A stretch of 64,000 nt of DNA, from positions 1-64,000 of the forward strand of contig CAZTPJ010000002.1 of assembly GCA_964614515.1 (NCBI GenBank), in the 5' to 3' direction. Below the pieces are notes generated by a model that saw only the letters and a program-made list of their open reading frames with translations, ran no database searches and had not been told where the DNA came from. The position numbers and the translations under genes were made by a program. Within the stretch, counting starts at the first letter, position 1; each line of letters starts with the position of its first letter. This stretch comes from CAZTPJ01 sp964614515 (GTDB taxonomy: Bacteria; Planctomycetota; Phycisphaerae; Phycisphaerales; UBA1924). Shown here in pieces: positions 1 to 9,147 of the stretch.

Positions 1-184
1 AGCGATTGTCGGGGCACGCGGCCCCTGTCCACCCGCACGCGGCCCCCACGTTCCTCTTCGCGGCCTTTGCCCTCTTCGCATCTTTGCGATGAAGGCTTCC
101 CTGCTTCGGAGTGGACTTTTCTTCCCCTCGGCGTTCTCTGCGTGGACTCGGCGGACTCTGCGTACCGCTTGACGAGGCCCCATC

Positions 185-1606
185 TCACGGGCAGCCAGCG
201 CTGAACGCGTTGCCGAAACAGAGGAAATCGAAGATATCGCAGACCCCACGGCCCGTGCTGGTGTCGCAGTCGCAGGCGTAGGGGTCGTTCGCGGCGAAGC
301 GGTTGCCGAAACACAGGAAATCGAAGATGTCCAGCACGCCACGGCCGGTGGTGGTGTCGCAGTCGGCGTAGCAGCCGGGTGTCTGTGACTCGTAGCACCC
401 CATGTCGGCGATGGCATGGCCCCCCGTGCCGCCGGGGATGCCGACGTTGGGCATGGTCGGGTCATCGAGGAACCTCGGAAGGCCATCCAGGTCCGTGGTG
501 ATCAAGGCGGGCAGGGCGGTGTTGTCCGCCGCGTCGATGCACGGCGAGCCCGAGGTCAGGCGAAAGTCCCCGCCGCTGGGATCGACGAGCATCGGGTCGG
601 CCGCGATGTTGCCCGTGCCCGGCCAGCCCCCCTCGATGTTGCTGTATGACACGGCCGGCTGGCCCCCCGAGGCATCGATGAAGATCTGATTCGGCGTGTT
701 GCCGTAGAGAATCGAGCCGATGATGGTGGGGATGCTGGATCGGCTGGAATAGACCGCGCCGCCGTTGCCCGAGTTGTTGACAAAGGTGCAGTTGATGATC
801 GTCGGGTTGCTCCCCGCGTTGCAGTAGATCGCGCCGCCGCCGGGATTGGTCCCCGTGTTGTCGGCGAAGAGGCAGTTGATGAACGTGGCCGCCGAACCCG
901 ATGAGAGCAGAATGGCCCCGCCAACCCCCGCGGTGTTGCCGAGAAACTCGCAGGCGATGAAGGTTGGCGCTGCCCCCTCGGTCTGGGCCGCGCTGCCGCC
1001 GCCCGAACGGTTGTCGATGAAGCGGCAGCGTTCGATGATCGAGGCGCTGAGGTTGCCCAGGAACAACGCGCCGCCGTTGAAGACGCCCGTGTCGCAATCT
1101 TCGAACACGCAGTTGCGGATGGTCGGACTCGGGGCGGGCTGGCCGAAGGCAGGGGCCATGATGGCGATGCCGCCGCCGCGCGCATCGGGCGACCCGGCCG
1201 GGGGCTTGCCCGCGAGAATGGTGAAACCCTCGATCACCGCCGCGGCCGACTCGCCCGAGTTGAGAAAGAACCCGCGACCGGCGAGCTGGCAGTCGATGAT
1301 GCAGACATCCGGCCCGCCGGCACTCATCACGATGATGTCGCGCCCGGCGAAGGTGAGATTGCGGTTGCCCGCCCCGGTGTACACGCCGTCGGCAACGAGC
1401 ACGGTGTCGCCCGCGACGGCCGCGGCGATGGCCGCGCTGATGGTGCGCTTGGGACCATGGGGCGCAGCGCAGACATCGGTCTGCCCCGTCCACGCATCAT
1501 CGCCGCAGGCTGCGCTGACGTGGATGGTGGACTGCGCGGCCGCGCCCGAGGCGGCGAGAAGTGACGCGATGGTGATGCGAACGATGTGGCGTGATGCGCG
1601 AAGCAT
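185..1606 (-). CDS. Secreted right-handed beta-helix protein with dockerin-like tail
   Basis: 473 residues. The start at 1606 is chosen because AGGAGG lies 8 bases upstream and a signal peptide follows (MLRASRHIV...AASGAAAQS). The middle (about 60-330) is made of short repeats of the type found in right-handed parallel beta-helices (N-C-x-F-x-x-N/D-N with Gly-rich turns), followed by the S-P-C-I-D-A-A-D segment that often closes such helices in planctomycetes. The last 62 residues are two dockerin/EF-hand-like repeats, each D-x-D-x-[ST]-T-G-x4-D-I-F-D-F-L-C-F-G-N, ending GCP. Inferred role: exported surface or matrix protein, possibly carbohydrate-binding; no catalytic residues can be assigned. 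First of four tandem tailed genes, with its own promoter just upstream. Confidence 0.85.
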   Translation of the reverse strand: MLRASRHIVRITIASLLAASGAAAQSTIHVSAACGDDAWTGQTDVCAAPHGPKRTISAAIAAAVAGDTVLVADGVYTGAGNRNLTFAGRDIIVMSAGGPDVCIIDCQLAGRGFFLNSGESAAAVIEGFTILAGKPPAGSPDARGGGIAIMAPAFGQPAPSPTIRNCVFEDCDTGVFNGGALFLGNLSASIIERCRFIDNRSGGGSAAQTEGAAPTFIACEFLGNTAGVGGAILLSSGSAATFINCLFADNTGTNPGGGAIYCNAGSNPTIINCTFVNNSGNGGAVYSSRSSIPTIIGSILYGNTPNQIFIDASGGQPAVSYSNIEGGWPGTGNIAADPMLVDPSGGDFRLTSGSPCIDAADNTALPALITTDLDGLPRFLDDPTMPNVGIPGGTGGHAIADMGCYESQTPGCYADCDTTTGRGVLDIFDFLCFGNRFAANDPYACDCDTSTGRGVCDIFDFLCFGNAFSAGCP

Positions 1607-1637
1607 GGATGGTCCCTCCTGAAAGGCGTGAACGCGG

Positions 1638-1666
1638 AGGATACCAGAAGCCCGCGGCGGTTGCAA
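1638..1666 (-). promoter_or_regulatory. Putative sigma-70 type promoter for the 185-1606 gene
   Basis: On the minus strand TTGCAA (1666-1661), a 17 bp spacer, then TATCCT (1643-1638). It lies about 30 bases before the AGGAGG ribosome-binding site of the beta-helix gene. Spacing is ideal and the hexamers are close to consensus; no transcription data. Confidence 0.55.
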
Positions 1667-1681
1667 GGGCCTGGAGCAGGG

Positions 1682-2872
1682 CTACGGACACCCGGCGTTG
1701 AAGGCGTTGCCGAAGCACAGGAAGTCAAAGATGTCGCAGGTGTTCACGCCGGTGCTGGTGTCGCAGTCGCAGGCCCACGGATTGCCCGCCGCAAAGAGAT
1801 TGCCGAAGCAGAGGAAGTCGAAGATGTCGAGCGTGCGGATGCCGGTGGATTCATCGCAGTCGGCGGTGCAGATCGGACGCTGCCAGATGAACGCGCGCTG
1901 GAATCCGCTGTTGGTGCGGGCGTAGCCGACGATGCGGAGCGTGGTGTCATCGCTCCAGACGGCCGTGGCTTCCGACGTGGAATAGCCCGGAGGAAGCAAC
2001 CCGTGGAGATTCACACGCGACTCGGAGGAACCTCGCCAGAGCGTGGCCTGACGCGATGAATGCGCCTCGCCGACTTGAACATACCCAACCTGATACCCGC
2101 GGTGAACACCGAAGGCGATCGATGACCATGCCCCAGCCGGGTGCAGGTCGATCCATGATGCGGGCGTGTCACGCCAGCAGGCGGCGCGACTTCGGTTGTC
2201 GAATGTCGCCTCGCCCACCTGCTGGCCGTCGTAGATGGCGTGGGCGATCGAACGCTCCGCCTGCGGCGGATGAAGATCAATCCATGACTCGGGCGTGCCG
2301 CTCCACACTCCCGCGCGGGTGACCAGATTGATACGAGCCTGACCCACTTGTCGCCCGCGATGAACGCCCAGGGCGCGGGATTCATCTGCGCCCGGCGGGG
2401 TGAGATCAACCCATGACTCGGGCGTGCCCATCCACAGACTCGCCCGCACAACAGAGTCAATCTCGACATAGCCCACCTGTTGTCCATCATGCACGGCCAG
2501 CGCCTGGGAACCCATCGCGGCCGCGGGGCGAAGACTCAGAAACGACGCCCCGTTTCCCGTCCAACGACCGGCGCTTCCACCGAGACTGCCAGAGAAGCCG
2601 ACTTGAACACCGTTGTGGATGCCGCGCGCGGATGAACTCAGCACGCCAGGTGGATCAAGATTGATCCACGCCGTGCGCGATCCGAGCCACATGATGGCCA
2701 ACGTTCGGCCAGACGCAACCACCTCCCCCACCTGCACGTTGCCCTCAACCCCGTAGGCGATGGATTGCTGCGCGCCGTCGGGCTGAAGGCCGATCGTGGT
2801 CCACTGCGCCACGGCCGGTGATGCGGCCACGACGATACCCAGCAGCGCATGACACATCATGCTCGCTCTCAT
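1682..2872 (-). CDS. Secreted repeat protein (propeller-like) with dockerin-like tail
   Basis: 396 residues. Signal peptide MRASMMCHALLGIVVAASPAVAQ; an AAGGGG ribosome-binding site precedes the start. Residues about 35-320 are five to six repeats of roughly 45 residues built on the pattern A-x-x-V-H-x-G-x-Q-V-G ... L-W-x-G-T-x-x-S-W-[IV]-D-L-H-P-x-G-A, resembling the extracellular HAF-type repeats that probably fold as a beta-propeller. The last 62 residues are the paired D-I-F-D-F-L-C-F-G-N tail ending GCP. Only about 50 bp separate it from the gene upstream on the same strand, so co-transcription is possible. Function unknown; exported. Confidence 0.8.
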   Translation of the reverse strand: MRASMMCHALLGIVVAASPAVAQWTTIGLQPDGAQQSIAYGVEGNVQVGEVVASGRTLAIMWLGSRTAWINLDPPGVLSSSARGIHNGVQVGFSGSLGGSAGRWTGNGASFLSLRPAAAMGSQALAVHDGQQVGYVEIDSVVRASLWMGTPESWVDLTPPGADESRALGVHRGRQVGQARINLVTRAGVWSGTPESWIDLHPPQAERSIAHAIYDGQQVGEATFDNRSRAACWRDTPASWIDLHPAGAWSSIAFGVHRGYQVGYVQVGEAHSSRQATLWRGSSESRVNLHGLLPPGYSTSEATAVWSDDTTLRIVGYARTNSGFQRAFIWQRPICTADCDESTGIRTLDIFDFLCFGNLFAAGNPWACDCDTSTGVNTCDIFDFLCFGNAFNAGCP

Positions 2873-2923
2873 CAGAACACCCCTTGACCACCCCAGACCT
2901 GAACCCGGATCAAACCGCGAGCG

Positions 2924-5233
2924 CTACGGGCAACCCGCGCTGAACTCGTTGCCAAAGCACAGGAAGTCAAAGATATCACAGACGCCCAGCCCCGTGCTTG
3001 TGTCGCAGTCGCAGGCGTAGGGGTCGTTGGCCGCGAAGCGGTTGCCGAAGCAGAGGAAGTCGAAGATGTCAAGGATGCCCGGGCCGGTGGACCTGTCGCA
3101 ATCGGCGTAACACGCGGACAGGCCGTAGCGCGCGATCCGTGCGGAGACAATTTGATCGTCGATGACGGTGAAGCCTCCGCCTATGTGAAGAGACTGGTCG
3201 TGTGAGAGCATGGCTTGAACACTGGCGTTGGACGCGGTACCGCGTCCCCACGTCATTGATCCAATGTGCTCCCACGACTGTCCATCCCAGGCGTAAATTC
3301 CCTTCCGGCTTGCCAGTGGCGCGGGCATATCCTGCGTGATTACGGCCAGGAGACGGCCGTCGTGTTCGGTAAGGTTCTCAACCGAGATCGTGGCGCCCGG
3401 CACTTCAACAGGATCCCAGTCCTCGCCGTTCCATCGGACGAGTGGAGGAGTAGGCGCTGCACCCCTGAGTTGAAAGCCGCCGGCCACGTAGAGTTGACCC
3501 TTGAACTCGGCGAACGACTTTATGAGTGATGTCACACTGTTGTAACGCAAACTGGATCCCATCTGTTGCCAGGCGGCCCCATCCCATCTTGCAACGCCAA
3601 CGACTTCGTTCGTCACGCTCAAGCCGGCGAGGATGGAGCCTTGAAACTCGAACATCGCATCAATGCGACGGGTGTTGTCTTCGATGGTCGTGATCCACTC
3701 GTGCCCGTTCCAGAGGTGCGGGCCGTGACTCGAGCCTGTGAACGGGCCGGGACGTTGTCCGCTGACAAAGATCTGATCTCCGAAGGGGACCACAGCGTCG
3801 ATCTGACCCTGATAGAGAGGCTCAATGGCGTTCCATTGGACGCCGTTCCACGTCGCAACACGAATCAGGTCCTCGCGGCCGGGGATGCGAAACCCCCCGG
3901 CGACAAGCAGTTGGTCTCGCCAGATGGCGAGGCATTCAACTTGGGGCTCGACACCAACGGATGAGTGCGGCCGCAGCCCGTCCCCGAGCGGTCGCCATGA
4001 CAGACCATTCCAACGCGCGATGCCGTCAATCGGAAAACCAGCGATGCCGCGAAACACACCGCCGGCGACAAGTTCACCGCGGTACTCGGCCAGCGCGAGC
4101 ACGTTCGAGTTGGTTCCGACGCCGGTCGGCAGCCACTGCTCGCCGTTCCATCGCGCGACATACTGCGCGCTGTGGCTTCCAGCACGCAGGAACTCACCAC
4201 CAGCGAAGAGTTCCTCTCCAAAGACCATCGCGACGCGTGCTGGAAAGTTCACACTGCCGCCGGGCAGATGACTGCCGAATCTTCCAACGACGGCAACCCC
4301 CACGCTTGTGAACCAACTCTCCACTTCATTGAACGAGCCGGTCACGTACACCTCGTTACGGTACGAGGCGATTCCCCGCGACGGGGAACCCAGGAACGTC
4401 TGACTCTGCGGACCCAGCCCGGTCCACGATACGCCGTCATAGCGAAGGACGAAGTACGAGGGACTTGGTGGTCCCAGGTTCCCCCCCGCAACGTACAAGA
4501 AGCCATCACTGGCAGCGATGCCGCTCACCGTACCACTCACAACCGATGTAGGCTCCCACTGCTGCCCGTTCCAGCGCGCAAGGCTGCCGAGCGCTGTTGA
4601 TCCGGACCGTAGGCCCGTGCCCCCAGCGTACAACTCGCCGTTGTAGACACCAACCGCGGTAACGTATTGGTTGCCCGGATTTGTCAACCCCTGGTCGAGT
4701 CCTCGCCAGCCCGTTGGGCCGTACGCGGCGATGTTGTTGACAGCGATGCCCCCGGCAGAGGTGAATCCACCGGCAACCACCAACTCCTCACCCAACGGAG
4801 TCATTGCTTCCACAGCGGGATTCGTGGACAGCCCAAGGATCGGGTGCCACGCCTGGCCATCCCACCTCGCAAGTCCCTCCGCCGGCTGACCACCCGCTTC
4901 ACGAAAGTATCCGCCGGCGATCAACTCGCCGCTCCAGACCGTCAGACAACGAACCTGACTCGGCAGGCCCTCGCCCAACGCGTGCCATCGGTGCCCATCC
5001 CATGCGGCCACGTTGCGAGCCACGACATCCACCGCGGCGGTGAATTCCCCGCCCACCACGGCCATCGGCGACAGAGGCCCGGGGCCGTCGGGATCCCACA
5101 CGGTTCCGGCGTGGACGGGGCCATTAGTCCCGGTCGTGTCGCTCATCGAGTGCCACCGCGGCCCCTGCGAGTACGCCGCACCGGCAAGCCAGACCGCCGC
5201 CACGGCCACGAAAACGCCTTCACCCAATTTCAT
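2924..5233 (-). CDS. Large secreted beta-propeller repeat protein with dockerin-like tail
   Basis: 769 residues starting at 5233, where AGGAGG is 6 bases upstream; the frame is open further upstream but that part has no signal sequence. The N-terminus MKLGEGVFVAVAAVWLAGAAYS is a signal peptide. The body is more than ten repeats of about 50 residues of the form W-[ND]-G-x2-W ... G ... V-x-x-[LF] ... L-[VY]-[VA]-G-G-x-F, like the galactose-oxidase/delta-60 type repeats of extracellular propellers. The final 62 residues are the paired EF-hand-like tail ending GCP. A 98 bp stretch of the tail DNA is identical to the fragment gene at 5392-5865. Confidence 0.85.
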   Translation of the reverse strand: MKLGEGVFVAVAAVWLAGAAYSQGPRWHSMSDTTGTNGPVHAGTVWDPDGPGPLSPMAVVGGEFTAAVDVVARNVAAWDGHRWHALGEGLPSQVRCLTVWSGELIAGGYFREAGGQPAEGLARWDGQAWHPILGLSTNPAVEAMTPLGEELVVAGGFTSAGGIAVNNIAAYGPTGWRGLDQGLTNPGNQYVTAVGVYNGELYAGGTGLRSGSTALGSLARWNGQQWEPTSVVSGTVSGIAASDGFLYVAGGNLGPPSPSYFVLRYDGVSWTGLGPQSQTFLGSPSRGIASYRNEVYVTGSFNEVESWFTSVGVAVVGRFGSHLPGGSVNFPARVAMVFGEELFAGGEFLRAGSHSAQYVARWNGEQWLPTGVGTNSNVLALAEYRGELVAGGVFRGIAGFPIDGIARWNGLSWRPLGDGLRPHSSVGVEPQVECLAIWRDQLLVAGGFRIPGREDLIRVATWNGVQWNAIEPLYQGQIDAVVPFGDQIFVSGQRPGPFTGSSHGPHLWNGHEWITTIEDNTRRIDAMFEFQGSILAGLSVTNEVVGVARWDGAAWQQMGSSLRYNSVTSLIKSFAEFKGQLYVAGGFQLRGAAPTPPLVRWNGEDWDPVEVPGATISVENLTEHDGRLLAVITQDMPAPLASRKGIYAWDGQSWEHIGSMTWGRGTASNASVQAMLSHDQSLHIGGGFTVIDDQIVSARIARYGLSACYADCDRSTGPGILDIFDFLCFGNRFAANDPYACDCDTSTGLGVCDIFDFLCFGNEFSAGCP

Positions 5234-5391
5234 AGCGCGCCTCCTGAAAACGGGATCCGGAGTCTTGTATCCGGTCCACGGCCGTGGGTTGCACCCATTT
5301 CGGGTGGACCAGCACCCAGCCGTCCATCCGTCCACCGGACTGGCTGCCTTGCTGCCTCGGCGTCGCTCTGATTTGCTGCTTTGAGTTGTTT

Positions 5392-5865
5392 CTACGGACA
5401 CCCCGCCGCGAACGCATTCCCAAAGCACAGGAAATCGAAGATATCACAGACGCCCAGCCCCGTGCTTGTGTCGCAGTCGCAGGCGTAGGGGTCGTTGGCC
5501 GCGAAGCGGTTGCCGAAGCAGAGGAAGTCGAAGATATCCAGCACGCCTCGCCCCGTGGTTGTGTCGCAATCGGCATAGCAGGCATCATCCGGCTCGGCGG
5601 TCAGGCCCGAGAGCGACGCAATACCGGTGTTGAACAGGAACGTCTTGACGCCGGTTGCGGGGTCAATCGTGTAGATTGCGCCGCTGGGTGTGCAGCCGCA
5701 GAGCGTGCCATCGGGGGCGAAGGCGATGTCGGAGATCACGTCGGTGCTGGAACCGATGGGCGTGTGGATGCCGGTGGCCGTGTCGATGGTGATGAGGTCT
5801 TCGAGATGATTCAGCGAGTTGCCTCGCGAGCCGAAGGGCCACCCACTTGTGATGCTGCAATGCAA
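5392..5865 (-). pseudogene. 5'-truncated fragment of a tailed secreted protein
   Basis: 157 residues can be read from a TTG at 5865, but there is no signal peptide and no ribosome-binding site, and an in-frame TAG lies four codons upstream. The visible part holds one to two propeller-like strands (I-D-T-A-T-G-I-x-T-P-I-G and Y-T-I-D-P-A-T-G-V-K-T) and then a complete 62-residue dockerin-like tail ending GCP. All intact relatives in this window start with a signal peptide and are at least twice as long, so I read this as the 3' remnant of a deleted gene. A short unsecreted protein is possible but less likely. Confidence 0.6.
5438..5535. repeat. 98 bp direct repeat shared with 2970-3067
   Basis: Read base by base, 5438-5535 and 2970-3067 are identical over 98 bp and diverge at both edges. 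Both lie in the region encoding the dockerin-like tail of minus-strand genes. The identity includes third codon positions, so it implies recent gene conversion or duplication, not selection on protein alone. Confidence 0.85.
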
Positions 5866-5932
5866 AACAGTACCTTGCTACCGGAGCCTCCGAGTCTCAC
5901 CCACCTGAACACACCTGCACGTAGTCTGACGA

Positions 5933-7003
5933 TCAGCGTGCCATGTGCCACACGACTGGAAACCGAACTCGTTGGGTGCCGTCAGCGTCAAACACGTCAA
6001 CTTCGACGCTTCCAGTGGGACTCGGTAAAGATTCTAGATCGAGTGAGATGCGAAGCCGAGGAGTAGATGAATCTCGGTCTTGCTCGATCGAAACATCAAC
6101 GCCAGAAACAGGCGTTGTCAGTCGAACTATCGAAGGCTTCGGCAGTTCTGCGCCATCAACGGCAGGCAAGAGAGTCATGTATAACTGGGTTTTCCCGCCA
6201 CGACCATCCAATAGGAAGACTGCACCCGATGGCTCTGTACGCCAGTCGGGCTCGACTCGGACCAGGATACGAGCCCGTAACGGGCGCTCCTGCACGGCGT
6301 TGGATTGGACTTCGAGCCACCCCTCACCAACACCGATCTCGCTGAACATGCCTTGCACATCAACAGCGAAAACGTTCGCACCGTCCCTGCCAGCCAACAT
6401 CCGCGGCACCCCTGCCGTAATACGGTCAAGCGTGCTTGTGATGCCATGCACGTCAACACCACCAATTTCGCCAGCCTGAATAAAGATTGTTCGGGTGAAC
6501 GGAACACCCCGAGTCGCATGGACGCGCACCTCTTCTGGAATGATCTGCAAGGATACTCGAGCTGAGAACCCAATGGTGGTGACGAGTCGTTGAACGGGAT
6601 CCGCGACGCCGTCCAAAGAGCGACACTCAAGCTCGAATGCATGAACCTGCTTCGCGACAACAGGCGCAGGAAGTACGGATAGTTCAAGATCAGTCGATTC
6701 TCCAGGTCTTAGGGTCGTCAGCAAGATACGAACCGATACACAGGAACATGTTGTTCGAGTGATTCGAATCGTTACAGAATGGACGGATTGGTTCAGAAGT
6801 GTAACTCGGCGAGTCGTAAGTACTCCGGGATCAAGTTCGCCAAGTTCCAAGTCCTGTCCATCACCAACGGCGATCCATGGATCATCCGCCTCTTGTACGA
6901 CATGCGGATGCTGCGGGAAGGTGGGCGAACTTGTCGTCATCACTTGGCTGAGCCGGTCATGGCTCAACGCAACAATGACAATGAGAAACAATGCAATTTT
7001 CAT
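5933..7003 (-). CDS. Exported DUF1573-type protein
   Basis: 356 residues with an N-terminal hydrophobic signal segment (MKIALFLIVIVALS). Residues about 45-125 match the DUF1573 pattern: a beta-sandwich with L-G-x-L-x-P-G ... V-x-L-x-N-Q-S ... T-x-C-S-C-V, where the C-S-C motif is characteristic. The remaining 230 residues look like further Ig-like strands without a recognised motif. Last gene of a minus-strand set (8760 to 5933) of three exported proteins with gaps of 46 and 10 bases, so probably one operon. DUF1573 domains in planctomycetes and Bacteroidetes occur beside exported peptides of unknown function; the biochemical role is not known. Confidence 0.7.
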   Translation of the reverse strand: MKIALFLIVIVALSHDRLSQVMTTSSPTFPQHPHVVQEADDPWIAVGDGQDLELGELDPGVLTTRRVTLLNQSVHSVTIRITRTTCSCVSVRILLTTLRPGESTDLELSVLPAPVVAKQVHAFELECRSLDGVADPVQRLVTTIGFSARVSLQIIPEEVRVHATRGVPFTRTIFIQAGEIGGVDVHGITSTLDRITAGVPRMLAGRDGANVFAVDVQGMFSEIGVGEGWLEVQSNAVQERPLRARILVRVEPDWRTEPSGAVFLLDGRGGKTQLYMTLLPAVDGAELPKPSIVRLTTPVSGVDVSIEQDRDSSTPRLRISLDLESLPSPTGSVEVDVFDADGTQRVRFPVVWHMAR

Positions 7004-7049
7004 GGTAACAGTCTCGAGACGGAAGGGTTGTATGTCGTAGAATCAAGAA

Positions 7050-8261
7050 TCATGGTGCCCAGTACCGGCGGTCCGATTCGTTACCTCCAACGTCCGGCTC
7101 GGGCTCGCCCTTTGTGACGAGGGTTCCGACATAGGCGCTTCCAACTCTTGTTGCATTGGGAAAAGTAATCATAAATTTTGCAGGCGCGATGCCCACGTTA
7201 ACTCGAATTGGCTCTGATAACTCAAACGTACTAACCCCTATGACGGGCACGAGAGGCAGCGGTTGACCGTCAAAGGCACTGGACAGAGCTTCACGGAACT
7301 TCGCACGGACGGAAGGATCGTTGCGGGACTCAGTCCCGGCTATTCCGAGCTTGGTGAGTTCAACTGCGAATCGCTTCGCACGAGGGCTCTCGTCCTCGTC
7401 TTCATCATCGAACCACTCCGCATGGAGCGGATGTTCATGCAAAACTCGCCACCCCCGAGTTGGCACCCACACGCCCGCGACATATTCAACCCTAGTCGTC
7501 GCGAACTCCTCCATCGGATAACCCCACAAGTCGTCAAACATAGCGACATGCACAGGCACAAAACTACGCGTTGTGTCAACCGTGACTTCAATCTCCCGCC
7601 AGTCATCGATGCCCAGTCGCCAACCTGCCTTGAACAACCCGCGCACCGTCACACAACCGTTGCCGTTGTCTGGTTGTGTTATGCGCAGATTCTCAGCCCC
7701 GAGAAGAAGTTCACCCATTCGTCGCATGCGCGACCAGTCGATATGCCGACCCAACAACATCCACGGACTCGCGAAGCCCATTCGCTCAAGTTCCTCAGGA
7801 CGAATCAATCCGCCGTTGGCTCGAGGGTTGTAGGCACGAGTCAAGCCGTCCGATTCTACGAAGTACTGATGCGCTAACGGCTCGAGCGGCACATCGTTGT
7901 CATCACGGGTGTAATGTCTCCAATTGGCCGCCCATGACGCAAGCCCTTCAAATGCTTGCGCACCTTCATAGACTGGCACTCGAACGCCGTCGTTTCGTTC
8001 GAGAAAAACGCTTCCGTGCCACTCCAAACTCTGAATGGACTGATCATGCACCAGCAATCCTTGAACGATCGCAATCGCTGCAGACTCGGACGACGGCTGC
8101 GAGACAGCAACCGGAGCCAACACCGACTTGGTCGGCCGCGTCACGCCGGAGAATACTTGTGCCATCGTGTCGGATTGCCACAAGCCGCATTGCCAACCTA
8201 GAAAGACCACAGCAATGAGGGTCATGCCCAACGGCCTGGATTCTGCGATCCTCGCCATCAT
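7050..8261 (-). CDS. Exported protein of unknown function
   Basis: 403 residues starting at 8261 or the adjacent ATG at 8258; GGAGG lies just upstream and the frame before it overlaps the preceding gene. The N-terminus (MMARIAESRPLGMTLIAVVFLGW) is a signal peptide or anchor. The body has many Trp/Tyr-rich beta-strand segments (residues 65-300), broadly like LolA-type outer-membrane carrier folds, but I see no family signature. An acidic stretch (W-F-D-D-E-D-E-D-E) lies near residue 290. It sits between the Cys-rich peptide gene (10 base gap) and the DUF1573 gene and presumably works with them. Function not assigned. Confidence 0.6.
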   Translation of the reverse strand: MMARIAESRPLGMTLIAVVFLGWQCGLWQSDTMAQVFSGVTRPTKSVLAPVAVSQPSSESAAIAIVQGLLVHDQSIQSLEWHGSVFLERNDGVRVPVYEGAQAFEGLASWAANWRHYTRDDNDVPLEPLAHQYFVESDGLTRAYNPRANGGLIRPEELERMGFASPWMLLGRHIDWSRMRRMGELLLGAENLRITQPDNGNGCVTVRGLFKAGWRLGIDDWREIEVTVDTTRSFVPVHVAMFDDLWGYPMEEFATTRVEYVAGVWVPTRGWRVLHEHPLHAEWFDDEDEDESPRAKRFAVELTKLGIAGTESRNDPSVRAKFREALSSAFDGQPLPLVPVIGVSTFELSEPIRVNVGIAPAKFMITFPNATRVGSAYVGTLVTKGEPEPDVGGNESDRRYWAP

Positions 8262-8271
8262 GCATCCTCCA

Positions 8272-8760
8272 TTACACGCAGTTTCGGAAACTGCATCCAT
8301 CGGTCGTCGTGATGGTTCCGGTCCCAGCTCCAGTGCAATAACACGAGTTGGGCGTGGGGAATCCCTCGCCGGCCGGCGGTGCAGCGGCGAATGCGCACGT
8401 ATTGAGTACATGGACTCGCACTCCGCAGTCAACGACTGGACCGGTGCCCGTGATGCAACTGTCGTCTACCCGATACACGCAAATGTACGCTGGATTGATC
8501 GATCCGCTGCAAAAGATGCAACCTCCAGTACATGTGACCCCCGCTCCGCGCATACAACCTCGGTAGTTGCCCGTGAGTGTCCGAAGTTTGACGCTGCCTG
8601 CTGGGCAGGTTGTAAAGTAGTCGCACCGATAGTTAGCCCACACGGTGCCCCCTCCATCCGGGTCATCGTCTGGATCGACCACAACCTGTGCAGACAATGA
8701 ACTGCATGCCAACACCAGCACCAAGATCCCACACATCCATGATTTGAGCAACCTCTCCAT
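8272..8760 (-). CDS. Small secreted cysteine-rich protein
   Basis: 162 residues. Signal peptide MERLLKSWMCGILVLVLACSS; GGGAGA ribosome-binding site just upstream. The mature part has 14 cysteines in about 138 residues with Gly/Thr-rich spacing (for example V-T-C-T-G-G-C-I-F-C-S-G), as expected of a disulfide-stabilised extracellular peptide. It ends in S-F-R-N-C-V, leaving a Cys next to the C-terminus. First gene of a three-gene minus-strand set with an exported protein and a DUF1573 protein. I do not recognise a family; a structural, adhesive or peptide-signal role is possible but unsupported. Confidence 0.6.
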   Translation of the reverse strand: MERLLKSWMCGILVLVLACSSLSAQVVVDPDDDPDGGGTVWANYRCDYFTTCPAGSVKLRTLTGNYRGCMRGAGVTCTGGCIFCSGSINPAYICVYRVDDSCITGTGPVVDCGVRVHVLNTCAFAAAPPAGEGFPTPNSCYCTGAGTGTITTTDGCSFRNCV

Positions 8761-9147
8761 GCGAATCTCCCGTTGAATGCACCAATGTGACGCTCTGAAC
8801 TCGAACCCAGCGTTTCGACCGGCCGACTAGTGAAAGTAGACGATGAATCACTCACGGTCAAAGGGAGCAAAGGAAACCTGGGATTGTCCCTTGGTATCTG
8901 GTGGTTCTGCCCATAGTGATCTGTCACTCGACAGCGGTTGGGCTGATCCACTCGACGGATATGCGCGGTTCCGCTCGGCGCTGATGCGCTGCGCTCACAA
9001 TCCTATAACAATCGGCCGTGACCTCCTTGCCAGGGTCTGCCGGAACGGCGACTGGCGACGACTTCGCGGCGATATCCAATGTCATTCCGACAGGGTCAAG
9101 GGACACCTACAGTACCAAATCAACACGAGCCCTTTCGGAGACACGGC
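8761..9147. other. Divergent intergenic region
   Basis: 387 bp between the outward-facing genes at 8760 (minus) and 9148 (plus). No convincing coding frame. A TACAGT hexamer at about 9110-9115 could be the -10 of the plus-strand operon, but no good -35 is visible. Otherwise I see nothing recognisable. Confidence 0.4.

Noticed and set aside
1..184. Possible end of another gene before the first tailed gene
   Set aside because: No frame with protein-like composition; only a weak GGGG...CCCC hairpin is seen.
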